From an uncultured Rhodospirillaceae bacterium (GTDB lineage: Bacteria; Pseudomonadota; Alphaproteobacteria; Rhodospirillales; Magnetospirillaceae): a stretch of DNA of 64,000 nucleotides. The notes beneath the pieces are model-generated. The model worked only from the letters and a program-made list of their open reading frames with translations, made no database searches and had not been told where the DNA came from. This document shows, piece by piece, positions 19,679 to 28,591 of this stretch (positions are counted from its first letter, which is position 1; each line of letters opens with the position of its first letter). Made by a program: the position numbers and the translations under genes. The stretch lies in contig CALABS010000043.1 in assembly GCA_937887565.1 (NCBI GenBank), positions 1 to 64,000 on the forward strand, read 5' to 3'.

Positions 19679-21012
19679 GGCGTCAGCGCTTCGACGCGGG
19701 GCGGCGCCATCAGCGGCGCGGTGTCCACCACGCCGCCCGGCAGCATCGCCGGAAAGCGGTCCTGGGCCCAGCGCACCAACCGTACCGCCGGGCTGGCCAG
19801 CAGTAGCTTGGCCAGCGGATGGCGCCACATCACCTGGTCCATCAGGTCGTTGGGGCGGTAGGCGCTGTCGGCTAGGCCGTCGCCGTCCAGGTCGAAGGCG
19901 GCGTTGTCGCTCCAGTAGTTGCCGGCGCCCTCGGCCGCCCAATCCAGGTAGCGGCTGCCCACGTACTTGATCTGGGTGCGGTTGCCCACGAAGGCGTTGC
20001 CGGTGATAGCGTTGCCCTCGGAGCCGGCGGTGAAGTGGATGCCGATGTCGCAGCCCTGGAACCAGTTGCCGGCGAAGCGGTTGTCGTTGGCGTTGTAGAG
20101 GAACGCGCATTTGCCGGTCCCGTCCACCACCGCGTTGCCGGTGACGGTCGAGTCGAAGGTGTAGTTCATCAGCAGGCCGTGGTCGCGATCGTCGCGCGAC
20201 AGGTTGCCGGTGGCCTCGATGCGGCGCGAATACATCAGGGCATAGCCGACGTGGTTGCGCTCGGAGACGTTGTCCGTAACCCGGCTGTCGTTGGTCCACA
20301 TGTAGTGGACGGCGAAGCGCAGGTCGCGGAACCGGTTGCCGGCGAAGACGTTGTCGCGGCTGGCATTGGTGAAGATGCCGTCGCGGCCCCAGCGGACGTC
20401 GTTGTCCTCGACCCTTGAGCCCGGCGAGTTCCACACCGACACCCCGTTGCCGCGCTCGCTCATGCGCGGGTCGGTCCGGCCGAGGATGGTGTTGCCGCGC
20501 ACCACCGCCGCCTCGGGACCGTAGAGGTAGACCCCGAACAGGTTGCCCTCGATGCGGTTGCCCTCGACGACGGCGCGGTCAGCGCCGCGATCGAGGAACA
20601 CGCCCGAATCCATGGCCTGCAGGTCCGAGCCCGAGCCGGTGATGGTGAGCCCGCGCAGGGTGACGCCCGGGGCGGCGACGCGGATGACGCTGCCGCCGCC
20701 GCCACCGTCCACCACCGCCTTGCCGCCGCCGTCCACCGTCACCGGCCGGGCGACGACCACGCCGCCCCGGTAGGCGCCCGGCGCCAGCACCAGCGTGTCG
20801 CCGGGCGCGGCGGCGTCCAGCGCGGCGGACAGGCCGCCGGGGGCGACCTCGACGGTGGCCGCGTGGGCGGGCAGGGCGGCTATCACCGCCACCATCCCCC
20901 CAAGGCGGCGGAACGACGCCATCATACGGCCAACGCGGCGGAACGACGCCATCACACGGCCAACGCGGCGGAACGACGCCATCACACGGCCAACGCGGCG
21001 GCACGGCGCCAT
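19675..21012 (-). CDS. nosD: Periplasmic copper/CuZ maturation protein NosD
   Basis: A 445-residue (from the first ATG) right-handed beta-helix protein with CASH/parallel-beta repeats (GVTLRGLTITGSG, NRIEGNLFGVYLYG, NHVGYALMYSRRIEATGN, NDNRFAGNWFQGCDIGIHF). It delivers or supports CuZ assembly with NosFY. The N-terminus is odd: a 30-bp tandem repeat gives four consecutive in-frame ATGs, each followed by a near-copy of APCRRVGRV/ASFRRVGRV, before the hydrophobic signal core VAVIAALPAHA. The first ATG (21010-21012) overlaps the nosZ stop; the last repeat ATG (MASFRRLGGMVAVIAALPAHA) would give a normal signal peptide. Which start is used is uncertain. Sec export expected. Confidence 0.93.
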   Translation of the reverse strand: MAPCRRVGRVMASFRRVGRVMASFRRVGRMMASFRRLGGMVAVIAALPAHAATVEVAPGGLSAALDAAAPGDTLVLAPGAYRGGVVVARPVTVDGGGKAVVDGGGGGSVIRVAAPGVTLRGLTITGSGSDLQAMDSGVFLDRGADRAVVEGNRIEGNLFGVYLYGPEAAVVRGNTILGRTDPRMSERGNGVSVWNSPGSRVEDNDVRWGRDGIFTNASRDNVFAGNRFRDLRFAVHYMWTNDSRVTDNVSERNHVGYALMYSRRIEATGNLSRDDRDHGLLMNYTFDSTVTGNAVVDGTGKCAFLYNANDNRFAGNWFQGCDIGIHFTAGSEGNAITGNAFVGNRTQIKYVGSRYLDWAAEGAGNYWSDNAAFDLDGDGLADSAYRPNDLMDQVMWRHPLAKLLLASPAVRLVRWAQDRFPAMLPGGVVDTAPLMAPPRVEALTP

Positions 21013-21017
21013 CACAC
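20907..21017. repeat. 30-bp tandem repeat, about 3.7 copies, at the start of nosD
   Basis: Two copies (20937-20966 and 20967-20996) are identical. The copy at 20907-20936 differs by one base, and 20997-21017 is a partial, diverged copy. Each unit on the minus strand carries an ATG in the nosD frame and encodes ten residues of the type MASFRRVGRV. Since 30 is a multiple of three, copy-number change keeps frame but adds or removes whole start modules ahead of the signal peptide. Confidence 0.95.
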
Positions 21018-22958
21018 TGCCCTCGGCTCCACCAGCATGCGGCCGCGCATCTCCATGTGCATGGCATGGCAGAACCACACGCAGTAGTACCAGTGCACCC
21101 CCGGCCGGTCGGCGGTGAAGGTCACCGACGCGGTGGCCTGCGGCGAGATCTCGAACTGGACGCCGTAGTTGGACAGGGTGAAGCCGTGGGTCAGGTCCTC
21201 GACGCTGTCGATGTTGGTGATGATCACCGACACCTCGTCGCCCTGGCTGACGGTGAACTTCTCCAGCCCGAAGGTCGGCGCCACCGAGGTCATGTAGACC
21301 CGCACCCGGTTGTCGGCCTTGCGCACCACCTTGCTGTCGGCCTCCAGGTCGATGCCGTCCTCCTGGGCCCAGCGCCGCGCCTGCTCGAACATGGCGTCCT
21401 TGCGGTTCCAGACATGGACCGGCTTGACGATGTCGCGCCGCACGATGATGCAGTCATGGGGCTCGGCGAAGCTGGGGCCGTCGTGGACGATCCGCATCTT
21501 GCCGCCGCCGATGGCGATCAGCTGGTCGTTCTCGGGCTTCAGGGGGCCGACATTGAGGAAGCGGTCCTTGGAGAACTTGTTGAGCGAGACCAGCCACTGG
21601 CCGTCGGCCTCCTTGGTCTCGCCCATGGAGGTGTGGTTGTGGCCGGGCTGGTAGTGGACGTCGATCTTCTGGATGATCGGGTCCACCTTCTTGCCCTGGA
21701 AGGCCTGGCGGGCGCGATCGATGTTCCACATGGCCACCTGGCTGTCGATGAACAGGGTGGTGAAGGCGTTGCCCTTGCCGTCGAAGGCGGTGTGCAGCGG
21801 TCCCAGGCCCAGTTCCGGCTCGGCCACCACCACCGAGCGCGGCTCGGCCTTGCCGGCGAAGACGGCGTCCAGCTTGGTGACGTCGATCACCGAGACGGTG
21901 GGCGACAGCTTGCCGTTGGCGACGAGGTGGATGCCGTCGGGGGCCATGTTGCAGCCGTGCGGGCTGTTGGAGATGGGAATGTAGGCGGTGAACGGCGATC
22001 CGTGGCGGCCGTCGAGAACCGGCACGCCGTTCATCACGGTGGCCTTGCCGGCCTTCACCGCCTCCTCGATGCGGGCGACGTTGAACACCACCACCCAGTC
22101 CTGCTCGTTGGCGGTCATCTCGGCGGTGTTCATGCCCATTTCCGAGTTGTAGCAGGTCGAGAAGGCGTACTTTCCCTGATAGTCGGCGTCGCAATTGTCG
22201 AGATTGCCGTCGACGATCACCTGCCAGGCCACCTTCATGGCCTCGCCGTCGACGGCGGTGAAGATGGCACGGTAGGCCTTGACGTTCTCCAGGTTCTGGC
22301 CGTCGTTGGGCAGCGGCGCCTCGTGCTCGCCGTTGCAGAACAGATAACCGGTCTTGGGGTATTTCTGCGGCCGCATGCCGTGGATGTCGTTGGCGTTGGG
22401 AATCTCGATGATGCGGTCGGTCTTCATCACGTCGCAGCGGATGCGGGCCACGCGGGTGTTGGCCTTGTCGTTGATCCACACATAGCGGCCGTCATAGGTG
22501 CCGTCGGTGAAGCTCATATGCGGGTGGTGGGCGTCGCCGTTGAGATAGGTGACCAGGCCGCGCTTGCCGAGGAAGGCCTTGGTCTCGGGCAGCAGCCCCT
22601 CGGTCAGGATCTTGAGCGATTCGTTGGTCAGGCCCCAGCCGGTGGCCGAGCAGCGGTTGAACACCGGAACGCGCATCAACTCGCGCATGGACGGCAGGCC
22701 CATGATGCGGACCTCGCCGGTCTGGCCCGACGAGTTGAAGACGTAGTAGTCGTCCAGCTCGCCGGGACTGACCTCGTATTTCTGCTCGCCGCCCTGGGCG
22801 CGGGCCTGCTGCTGCTGCCGTTGTTGTTGCTGTTGCGCCTCGGCGCGACCGCCGCCAAGCAGCCCGGCGGCCGTCGCCGCCCCGCCCAGGCCGGCGGCGG
22901 CGGCGGTGCCCAGCAGCGTGCGGCGGGAAAAGCCCTTGGGGTCGTGGTCATTGGCCAT
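21012..22958 (-). CDS. nosZ: Nitrous oxide reductase NosZ (clade I, Tat-exported)
   Basis: A 648-residue periplasmic copper enzyme that reduces N2O to N2, the last step of denitrification. A Tat signal is present (FSRRTLLGTAAAAGLGG), marking clade I, followed by an unusual Gln-rich stretch after the predicted AEA cleavage site (QQQQQRQQQQ). The CuZ beta-propeller has His ligand segments NGDAHHPHMSF, SNSPHGCNMAPDG, GPLHTAFDG, PGHNHTSMGE and FAEPHD. The C-terminal cupredoxin domain has the CuA site CVWFCHAMHMEM. Its start overlaps nosR by 11 bases and its stop overlaps the first nosD ATG. Full length and apparently intact. Confidence 0.97.
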   Translation of the reverse strand: MANDHDPKGFSRRTLLGTAAAAGLGGAATAAGLLGGGRAEAQQQQQRQQQQARAQGGEQKYEVSPGELDDYYVFNSSGQTGEVRIMGLPSMRELMRVPVFNRCSATGWGLTNESLKILTEGLLPETKAFLGKRGLVTYLNGDAHHPHMSFTDGTYDGRYVWINDKANTRVARIRCDVMKTDRIIEIPNANDIHGMRPQKYPKTGYLFCNGEHEAPLPNDGQNLENVKAYRAIFTAVDGEAMKVAWQVIVDGNLDNCDADYQGKYAFSTCYNSEMGMNTAEMTANEQDWVVVFNVARIEEAVKAGKATVMNGVPVLDGRHGSPFTAYIPISNSPHGCNMAPDGIHLVANGKLSPTVSVIDVTKLDAVFAGKAEPRSVVVAEPELGLGPLHTAFDGKGNAFTTLFIDSQVAMWNIDRARQAFQGKKVDPIIQKIDVHYQPGHNHTSMGETKEADGQWLVSLNKFSKDRFLNVGPLKPENDQLIAIGGGKMRIVHDGPSFAEPHDCIIVRRDIVKPVHVWNRKDAMFEQARRWAQEDGIDLEADSKVVRKADNRVRVYMTSVAPTFGLEKFTVSQGDEVSVIITNIDSVEDLTHGFTLSNYGVQFEISPQATASVTFTADRPGVHWYYCVWFCHAMHMEMRGRMLVEPRAV

Positions 22959-25185
22959 GGTCGCTTCCTCCTTGCTTGCTCCACTCGACCGGATCGAAGG
23001 CGCTGGCGCCGCGCTCCGGGTTCCTATCGGTCGGCGGGGTTCCCGCCGGCGGCGGCGCGCCCATGGCGGCCCGGCGTTCGCGCCGCAGCCGGACCTGGAC
23101 CATGTGCGGGCAGCGGTGCTCGTCCCAGTACAGGGTCTGGCAGTGCATGCAGTAGATGCATTCGTTGGGATTGATCTGGCCCAGCGGGTGGATGCTCTGA
23201 ACCGGGCATTCGTTGGCGCAGCGCTGGCAGGGGCTGCCGCATTCGCGGTGGCGCTTCAGCCATTCCATGGTCCGCAGCCGGGCCGGAATGGCCAGCGCCG
23301 CCCCCAGCGGGCACAGATAGCGGCAGAAGAACCGCTCGACGAACAGTCCGGCGGCCAGCAGCAGCACGGCATAGACCACGAACGGCCAGTCGCGGATGAA
23401 TTTCAGGATGATGGCGGTCTTGAACGGCTCGACCTCGGCCAGCCGCTCGGCGAAGGCCAACTGGTAGAGCGCCACCCCGAACAGGCCGATGAAGATGACG
23501 TACTTCAGCGTCCACAGCCGCTCGTGGACGCCCCACGGGACGGCGATCTGGGGGATGCGCAGCCTGCGGGCGGCGCGGTTGAGGAACTCCTGCAGCGCCC
23601 CGAACGGGCACAGCCAGCCGCAGAACACCCCGCGCCCCCACAGGATCAGCGATGCCGCCACCCCCGCCCACAGGATGAACAGCAGCGGGTCCATCAGGAA
23701 GTAGTCCCAGCTGAAGCCGGTGATCAGCGAGTTGGTCAGCGTCAGGACGTTGACCACCGACAGCTGGGCATTGGCCACCCAGCCCAGCCACAGCAGCGTG
23801 AAGGCCAGGAAGCCGGTGCGGGCCCAATAGGTCAGGCTTGGCCGCTTGACCAGCCAGTCCTGGAAATAGAACACCACCGTCAGCAGGCCCAGCGCCGCCG
23901 CCAGCACCCCGATCTGGGGCAGCGACCGCCGCCACACCCGCACCCACAGCGGCTCCTCGGCCTCGCCGAGGTCCTGGGCGGCGACGGGGGCGGCGGCGGT
24001 CGCGGTCTCGGCGGCCGGGGGTGGGGCGGCGGGCAGCAGGTAGTCCTCGGGAACCTGATACGAGACCTCGAAGGTCAGGAAGCGCTTTTCCAGGGCGCCC
24101 ACCGCCCGCTGGACCAGCAACTGCAGCCGCCACGGCGCCGCCGGCTCGAAGCTGGCGCCCTCGGGCAGGGTGAACAGGCCGATCTCGGGGAAGTTCGGCG
24201 CGCCCGCGGCTTCCACGTCGCCGATACGGCTGTAGTTCCGGTCGCGGAACCGGACGGTCTCGTCGCCCTGGTCCAGCTCGATGCGGTCGAAGATGCCGCC
24301 GCGCACATAGCCCGATCCGCGCCAGGAATAGTCGCCCCGGCCCATGACCAGGACGGCGCTCTCGCCCTCCCCCAGCCGCGACCGCAGGTTCCGCCATTCG
24401 TGCTCGCCCAGCAGCGAGCGGCCGATGGAGGGCACGCTGACCTGGGCGACATAGAGGTCGATGAAGGTGTCCTCGGGCTCGCCCGGCTCGGGGCGGGCGG
24501 CGGCGCGCTCGTCGCCGGTGCGGGCGAAGGCCTCGTTGACCTGGCCGATGGTGAGGTGCAGCCGGCGCACCGAGCCGTCGCCCAGCAACGTCTCCCAGTC
24601 CCGCTCCTCCATCCTGGCGGGGTCGATGGCGCGGGCCGGGGCGGCCTCGGCCGGCGCCGCGCCGCCGATCCCGCGCGCGCGGGCCACCCGCACGGCGGCG
24701 CGGGCGATGGTGTCGCCGATGACCAGCACGGTGACGGTGGCGCCGCTGACCACATCGGGCTCGCGCCACTCGGGCGCGACCGGCTTGTGCAGCACGTTGT
24801 AGCCGATATAGCCGGCGATATAGGCCTTGATCTTGCGCTCGGGGATGCCGATCAGGACGATGGGCTCGGAATGGGCCAGCAGGTCGGCGCCGACGATGGT
24901 GCCCTCGAGATCCATGGCCACCGCCACGTGGATGGGCTTGCCGGAATAGCCGGTGGTGTTGACCACGTCCGAGTTGAGGAACACGTAGCCGACCAACTGG
25001 TCGCCGCGATAGGCGGCGGCGGCGGGCGGGGTGCCCTCCACCGGTCCCAGGCGGTCGGCGCCCGGGAAGATGGCGCTGACGGTCAGGGCATCGAGGAAGT
25101 CGGGCAGCAGCGCCTGGGCGCGGGCGGCGCCGGCGCAGACCAGCAGGGCGAGGAACGCCGCGATGGCGGGCAGGCACCTGGACAT
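22948..25185 (-). CDS. nosR: Flavoprotein/ferredoxin membrane regulator NosR
   Basis: A 745-residue membrane protein needed for nosZ expression and electron delivery to NosZ. After a signal peptide (MSRCLPAIAAFLALLVCAGAARA) comes a periplasmic FMN-binding domain with the covalent-flavin motif SGATVTV, then several membrane helices with CGWLCPFGALQE and CRYLCPLGAALA. A cytoplasmic two [4Fe-4S] ferredoxin region follows, with CGSPCQRCANECP and CIYCMHCQTLYW. I used the ATG at 25185; a farther in-frame ATG lacks a signal-like start. First gene of nosRZDFY. I found no FNR/NnrR-type box (TTG-N8-CAA) in the 106 bases before it. Confidence 0.96.
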   Translation of the reverse strand: MSRCLPAIAAFLALLVCAGAARAQALLPDFLDALTVSAIFPGADRLGPVEGTPPAAAAYRGDQLVGYVFLNSDVVNTTGYSGKPIHVAVAMDLEGTIVGADLLAHSEPIVLIGIPERKIKAYIAGYIGYNVLHKPVAPEWREPDVVSGATVTVLVIGDTIARAAVRVARARGIGGAAPAEAAPARAIDPARMEERDWETLLGDGSVRRLHLTIGQVNEAFARTGDERAAARPEPGEPEDTFIDLYVAQVSVPSIGRSLLGEHEWRNLRSRLGEGESAVLVMGRGDYSWRGSGYVRGGIFDRIELDQGDETVRFRDRNYSRIGDVEAAGAPNFPEIGLFTLPEGASFEPAAPWRLQLLVQRAVGALEKRFLTFEVSYQVPEDYLLPAAPPPAAETATAAAPVAAQDLGEAEEPLWVRVWRRSLPQIGVLAAALGLLTVVFYFQDWLVKRPSLTYWARTGFLAFTLLWLGWVANAQLSVVNVLTLTNSLITGFSWDYFLMDPLLFILWAGVAASLILWGRGVFCGWLCPFGALQEFLNRAARRLRIPQIAVPWGVHERLWTLKYVIFIGLFGVALYQLAFAERLAEVEPFKTAIILKFIRDWPFVVYAVLLLAAGLFVERFFCRYLCPLGAALAIPARLRTMEWLKRHRECGSPCQRCANECPVQSIHPLGQINPNECIYCMHCQTLYWDEHRCPHMVQVRLRRERRAAMGAPPPAGTPPTDRNPERGASAFDPVEWSKQGGSDHGQ

Positions 25186-25291
25186 AGGCCCGATGTCCGC
25201 CCTTGGGGCCGCGCTTTCAATCCCGCCTCCCAATCAGGGTTACCCCTTGCTTGGGCTTTGCGCGGTCGGCGGCGTCCGCCAGATATGGCCC

Positions 25292-26221
25292 ATGGCGGCG
25301 CCCATCAACCCCACCTTCCCGGTCTCCGAGTTGCGCGACGCGCGGCAGTTGATGGAGATCGCCGTGGGCATGGAGGCGGCCGCCGCCCGCCGCTACCGCC
25401 AGCTCGCGGCGGCCATGGAGCGGGCCGGAGAGGCCGAGCTGGCGGACCTGTTCGGCGACCTCGCCGCCCTGGAGGCGGCCCACGAGGAGGGCTTGGGGCG
25501 GTGGGCCGAGCGCGAGGGGATCGCCGATGTCCGGCCGGCCGAGATTCCCTGGCGCCTGCCCGAGACCTTCGATGGCGAGGAGCTGGTGATCACGCCCTAC
25601 AAGGCGCTGGCCGTGGCGGTGCGCAACGAGGAGCAGGCCTTCGCCTTCTTCACCTATTTGGCGGCCATCGCGCCCGACGACCACGTGCGGTCGCTGGCCG
25701 AATCCATGGCCCGCGAGGAGCTGTCGCACGTGGCCCGTCTGCGCGCCATGCGGCGGCGGGCCTTTCACGCCGGCCCCCGTGACGATGCCGCCGGCCGCGT
25801 CGCCCGCGCGGCGGTGTCGGGCGCCGCCTTGGAGGCGGCGGCCAGCGGCTTGGAATCCGGTTCCGAGGAGGTGTGCGACCTCGCCGCCCGCGAGCTGACC
25901 GCCGCCGGTGACCAGGCCGGCGCCGCCATCCTGCGCGAGGCGGCGCGGCGCGCGCGCCTGCATGGCGGCCGGCCCGCCGGCGCCGAGAGCGCGGTCCTGG
26001 CCGCCGCCCGTGAGGCCGGGCTGCTGTCGCGCGGAACCCTGACCCGTGACGGGGTGTTGAAGCTGTGCCTGCGCGACGCCGAGGAGGTCCTGGAATTCTA
26101 CCTGGCCGTCGCCGAGCGCACCGCCGATCCGGCGGCGTTGGATCGTGCCCAGGCCCTGGCCGAGGGCGCCGTCGCCCGCCTGGCGATGGTGCGGTCGCTG
26201 ATCCGGCCCGAGGAGCAATGA
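25292..26221 (+). CDS. Ferritin-like/rubrerythrin-type double domain protein
   Basis: A 309-residue soluble helical protein with two ferritin-like halves. The first (about residues 12-150) has paired acidic helices with a likely diiron set: GMEAAAARRYRQLA, LEAAHEEGL, NEEQAFAFF and EELSHVARL. The second half (about 170-305) is similar in helix pattern but lacks clear ExxH pairs (LCLRDAEEVLEFYLAVAERT), so it may be a degenerate copy. Such proteins handle iron or peroxide. It diverges from nosR, and the exported DUF4142 gene, a family with a ferritin-like fold, follows 13 bases later. Start chosen at 25292 by the onset of conserved-looking sequence. Confidence 0.72.
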   Translation: MAAPINPTFPVSELRDARQLMEIAVGMEAAAARRYRQLAAAMERAGEAELADLFGDLAALEAAHEEGLGRWAEREGIADVRPAEIPWRLPETFDGEELVITPYKALAVAVRNEEQAFAFFTYLAAIAPDDHVRSLAESMAREELSHVARLRAMRRRAFHAGPRDDAAGRVARAAVSGAALEAAASGLESGSEEVCDLAARELTAAGDQAGAAILREAARRARLHGGRPAGAESAVLAAAREAGLLSRGTLTRDGVLKLCLRDAEEVLEFYLAVAERTADPAALDRAQALAEGAVARLAMVRSLIRPEEQ

Positions 26222-26234
26222 TGGGAGGCCCCCG

Positions 26235-27339
26235 ATGAAGACCACCGCCACCGCCCTCTGTGCCTTGCTGCTGTCCGCGCCCGCCTGGGCGCAGCAGGAC
26301 GTACGTTCCCGAGACGCGGGTGACGCCGTCGGAGCAGCCGCCCCGCGACACCTCGCGCTCCGAGGGCGTTTCGGTGGCGCCGGGGACGGTCGAGGCGTCG
26401 CCCCAGGTCCGCCAGGCCCTGACGGCGCTGTCGCGCAACGCGGTGGCGGCCCAGCAGTTCGGCAACCTGGCGGCAAGCAAGCAGGCGCCGGCCGCCATTC
26501 GCGACCTCGCCGACCACATGGTGGCGACCAACAGCGAGATCAACGAGCGGCTCGACGCGCTGTCGGCGCGGTTGGGGCTGGATCTGCCGCGGCGCATGCC
26601 CGACCAGGACCAGCAGTTCTTCGAGACCCTGTCCGAGACCAACCAGGACGAGTTCGCGCGCGGCCTGGTGGCGTGGATCAACGAGGTCTACCCCAAGAGC
26701 ATCCGCGCGCTGCAGGTGGTGGCCGACCAGCCGGCGACGGCCGACCTGGCCCAGGCAGCCATTCCCGCCCTGCGCGACCAGTTGCGGGCCTCGCAACGGA
26801 TGGCCCAGGCCTACCTCCAGGGTGGGCCGATGCAGGCCGAGATGCCCGAGGACCAATCCTATCGGCAGCCGCGGGTGGGCCCCGATCCGCAGTCGCGGAC
26901 CCAGGCGGCCGGCGAGGGGAGCCTGGCGGCCATTCCCGCCGGCGAGCGGGCGGTGACCAATGCCGGCAGGCCGGCGGTGACCAATGCCGGCAGGCCGGCG
27001 GTGACCAATGCCGGCGGGCTGTTGGCCGCCATCGCCAACGCCGACGAGGAGGTGCGCCAGCTCGGCATGACCAGCGACATCGAGCCCGAGCAGGTGCGCA
27101 TCGTGCCGGCCCAGGAGGCCCTGCCGTCCGGCGACGTCGCCGCCTTGCGCGAATCGGTGCGGCGGAACCAGGGCGGCATCGACCGCCTGCGCCAGGCCAT
27201 CGGCCGCGAGGACGCTCTCAACCGGGCGCTCCGGGGCGGCGACGCCAGCCCGGGCGACGTCATCGCCATGGACGTCATGGACGAGGGGGTGGTCCTTTAC
27301 ACCCTTGGGCCGCAACAGGCCGAGGCTCCGGAGCGCTGA
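26235..27339 (+). CDS. DUF4142-type exported protein, apparent frameshift after the signal peptide
   Basis: The frame starting at 26235 gives a clean signal peptide, MKTTATALCALLLSAPAWA, then degenerates. The continuation lies in the +1 frame: TYVPETRVTPSEQPP followed by a DUF4142-like helical domain (SRNAVAAQQFGNLAASKQ ... ATNSEINERLDALSARLGLDLP), running open to 27339. The switch is near 26296-26302, where one extra base would explain it (sequencing indel, recent mutation, or slippage). Without it the product would be about 367 residues, periplasmic. The body has a triple AVTNAGRP repeat and a C-terminal region ending LGPQQAEAPER. It follows the ferritin-like gene by 13 bases. Confidence 0.65.
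26950..27015. repeat. 24-bp in-frame tandem repeat in the DUF4142 gene
   Basis: Two perfect 24-base copies (26950-26973, 26974-26997) and an 18-base partial third encode AVTNAGRP-AVTNAGRP-AVTNAG in the linker after the helical domain. The unit is frame-preserving and identical at the DNA level, so it is recent or prone to slippage. Confidence 0.92.
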
Positions 27340-27439
27340 GCGTTCACTCTCCCAAAGGGGTATCCCGAAGGGAGAGGTCGCCGGGCTCACCAGTCGTGCT
27401 TACCTGTCCGAAAGCTTCACTGCATCCGGATAAGGGGCC

Positions 27440-28591
27440 ATGACCGGCACTCGCCCTGTGGGGGAGGTTCTCGACTCCCCCGAGTTCTTCAGGCGTATCC
27501 TGGCCATCGCCGACGACGCGGTCCTGTCGGTGGACGAGGACCACCGCATCATCCTGTTCAACGAGGGGGCCGAAAAAATCTTCGGCTGGCGGGCCGACGA
27601 GATCATCGGCCAGCCGCTGAACACCTTGCTTCCCCAATGGGCCGGGGCGCCGCATACCCGCCACATGCACGCTTTCGCGGCCGGCGAGGCGGTGGCGCGC
27701 CCCATGCGGGGGCGCGGGATTCGCGGGCGCCGGCGTGACGGCGGCGAGTTTCCGGCCGAGGCCTCGATCTCGCGGATCGATGTCGGCGGCCGGACGGTGT
27801 TCACCGCCATCCTGCGCGACGTGACGGCTGCGCGGCGGATCGAGGAGGACATGCGCCGTCTGAACGCCGATCTCATCGACCGCGCCGTGCAACTGGAGAA
27901 CGCCAACCGCGAGCTCGAGGCGTTCTCGTATTCGGTCTCGCACGATCTGCGGGCGCCGCTCCGGTCCATCTCCGGCTTCGCCCAGCTTCTGGTCGAGGAC
28001 TTCGCGGACACCGTCGACGACGAGGCCAAGGATTTCCTGCGGCGCATAGAGGGCGCCAGCACCCGCATGGCCGAGCTCATCGACGACTTGCTGGCGCTGT
28101 CGCGCCTGACCCGGGGCGACCTGATGCCGACCTTGGTGGATCTCAGCGCCATCGCCCGCGAGGTGGTCGACGAAATCCGCCGCGCCGATCCGGGCCGCGC
28201 GAGGGTGACGGTGGAAATCGAGGACGGGATGACCGCGGTGGCCGATTCCCGGCTCATGCGGACCGCCGTCGTCAACCTGATGGACAACGCCTGGAAGTAC
28301 ACCAGCCGCAACGACTCGGCCCGCATCTCCTTCACCTCCGGCATGGACGCGGAGGGGCAGCGGGTCTTCACCCTCCGCGACGACGGCGCCGGCTTCGACA
28401 TGGCCTATGCCGACAAGCTGTTCGGCGCCTTCCAGCGCCTGCATGGCACGGGCGAATTCCCGGGCTCGGGCATCGGCCTGGCGACCGTCCAGCGGATCGT
28501 CCACAAGCACGGCGGCCGGGTGTGGGCCGAGGGCGCCGTCGGGAAGGGGGCCGCGTTCCATTTCACGCTTGGCGAGAGGGAGGGCGAGTGA
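27440..28591 (+). CDS. PAS-domain sensor histidine kinase
   Basis: A 383-residue cytoplasmic kinase. One PAS domain (about residues 12-130: DDAVLSVDEDHRIILFNEGAEKIFGW) is followed by a coiled linker, a HisKA domain with FSYSVSHDLRAPLRSI (His168) and an HATPase (N-box NLMDNAWKYTS, G-boxes DDGAGFDM and GSGIGLATVQRIV). The H-box type is that of phytochrome-like kinases that act with stand-alone Rcp1-like receivers, and such a receiver follows, its ATG overlapping this stop by one base. No chromophore-binding GAF domain is present. Confidence 0.9.
   Translation: MTGTRPVGEVLDSPEFFRRILAIADDAVLSVDEDHRIILFNEGAEKIFGWRADEIIGQPLNTLLPQWAGAPHTRHMHAFAAGEAVARPMRGRGIRGRRRDGGEFPAEASISRIDVGGRTVFTAILRDVTAARRIEEDMRRLNADLIDRAVQLENANRELEAFSYSVSHDLRAPLRSISGFAQLLVEDFADTVDDEAKDFLRRIEGASTRMAELIDDLLALSRLTRGDLMPTLVDLSAIAREVVDEIRRADPGRARVTVEIEDGMTAVADSRLMRTAVVNLMDNAWKYTSRNDSARISFTSGMDAEGQRVFTLRDDGAGFDMAYADKLFGAFQRLHGTGEFPGSGIGLATVQRIVHKHGGRVWAEGAVGKGAAFHFTLGEREGE

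Noticed and set aside
21057..23174. 705-codon plus-strand frame opposite nosZ and the end of nosR
   Set aside because: nosZ and nosR motifs on the minus strand are unambiguous; the plus frame is a low-complexity mirror.
25186..25291. FNR/NnrR-type box expected before nosR
   Set aside because: I looked for TTG-N8-CAA on both strands. The closest, TTG...CAA near 25203-25220, has a 12-base spacer, so it is not a match.
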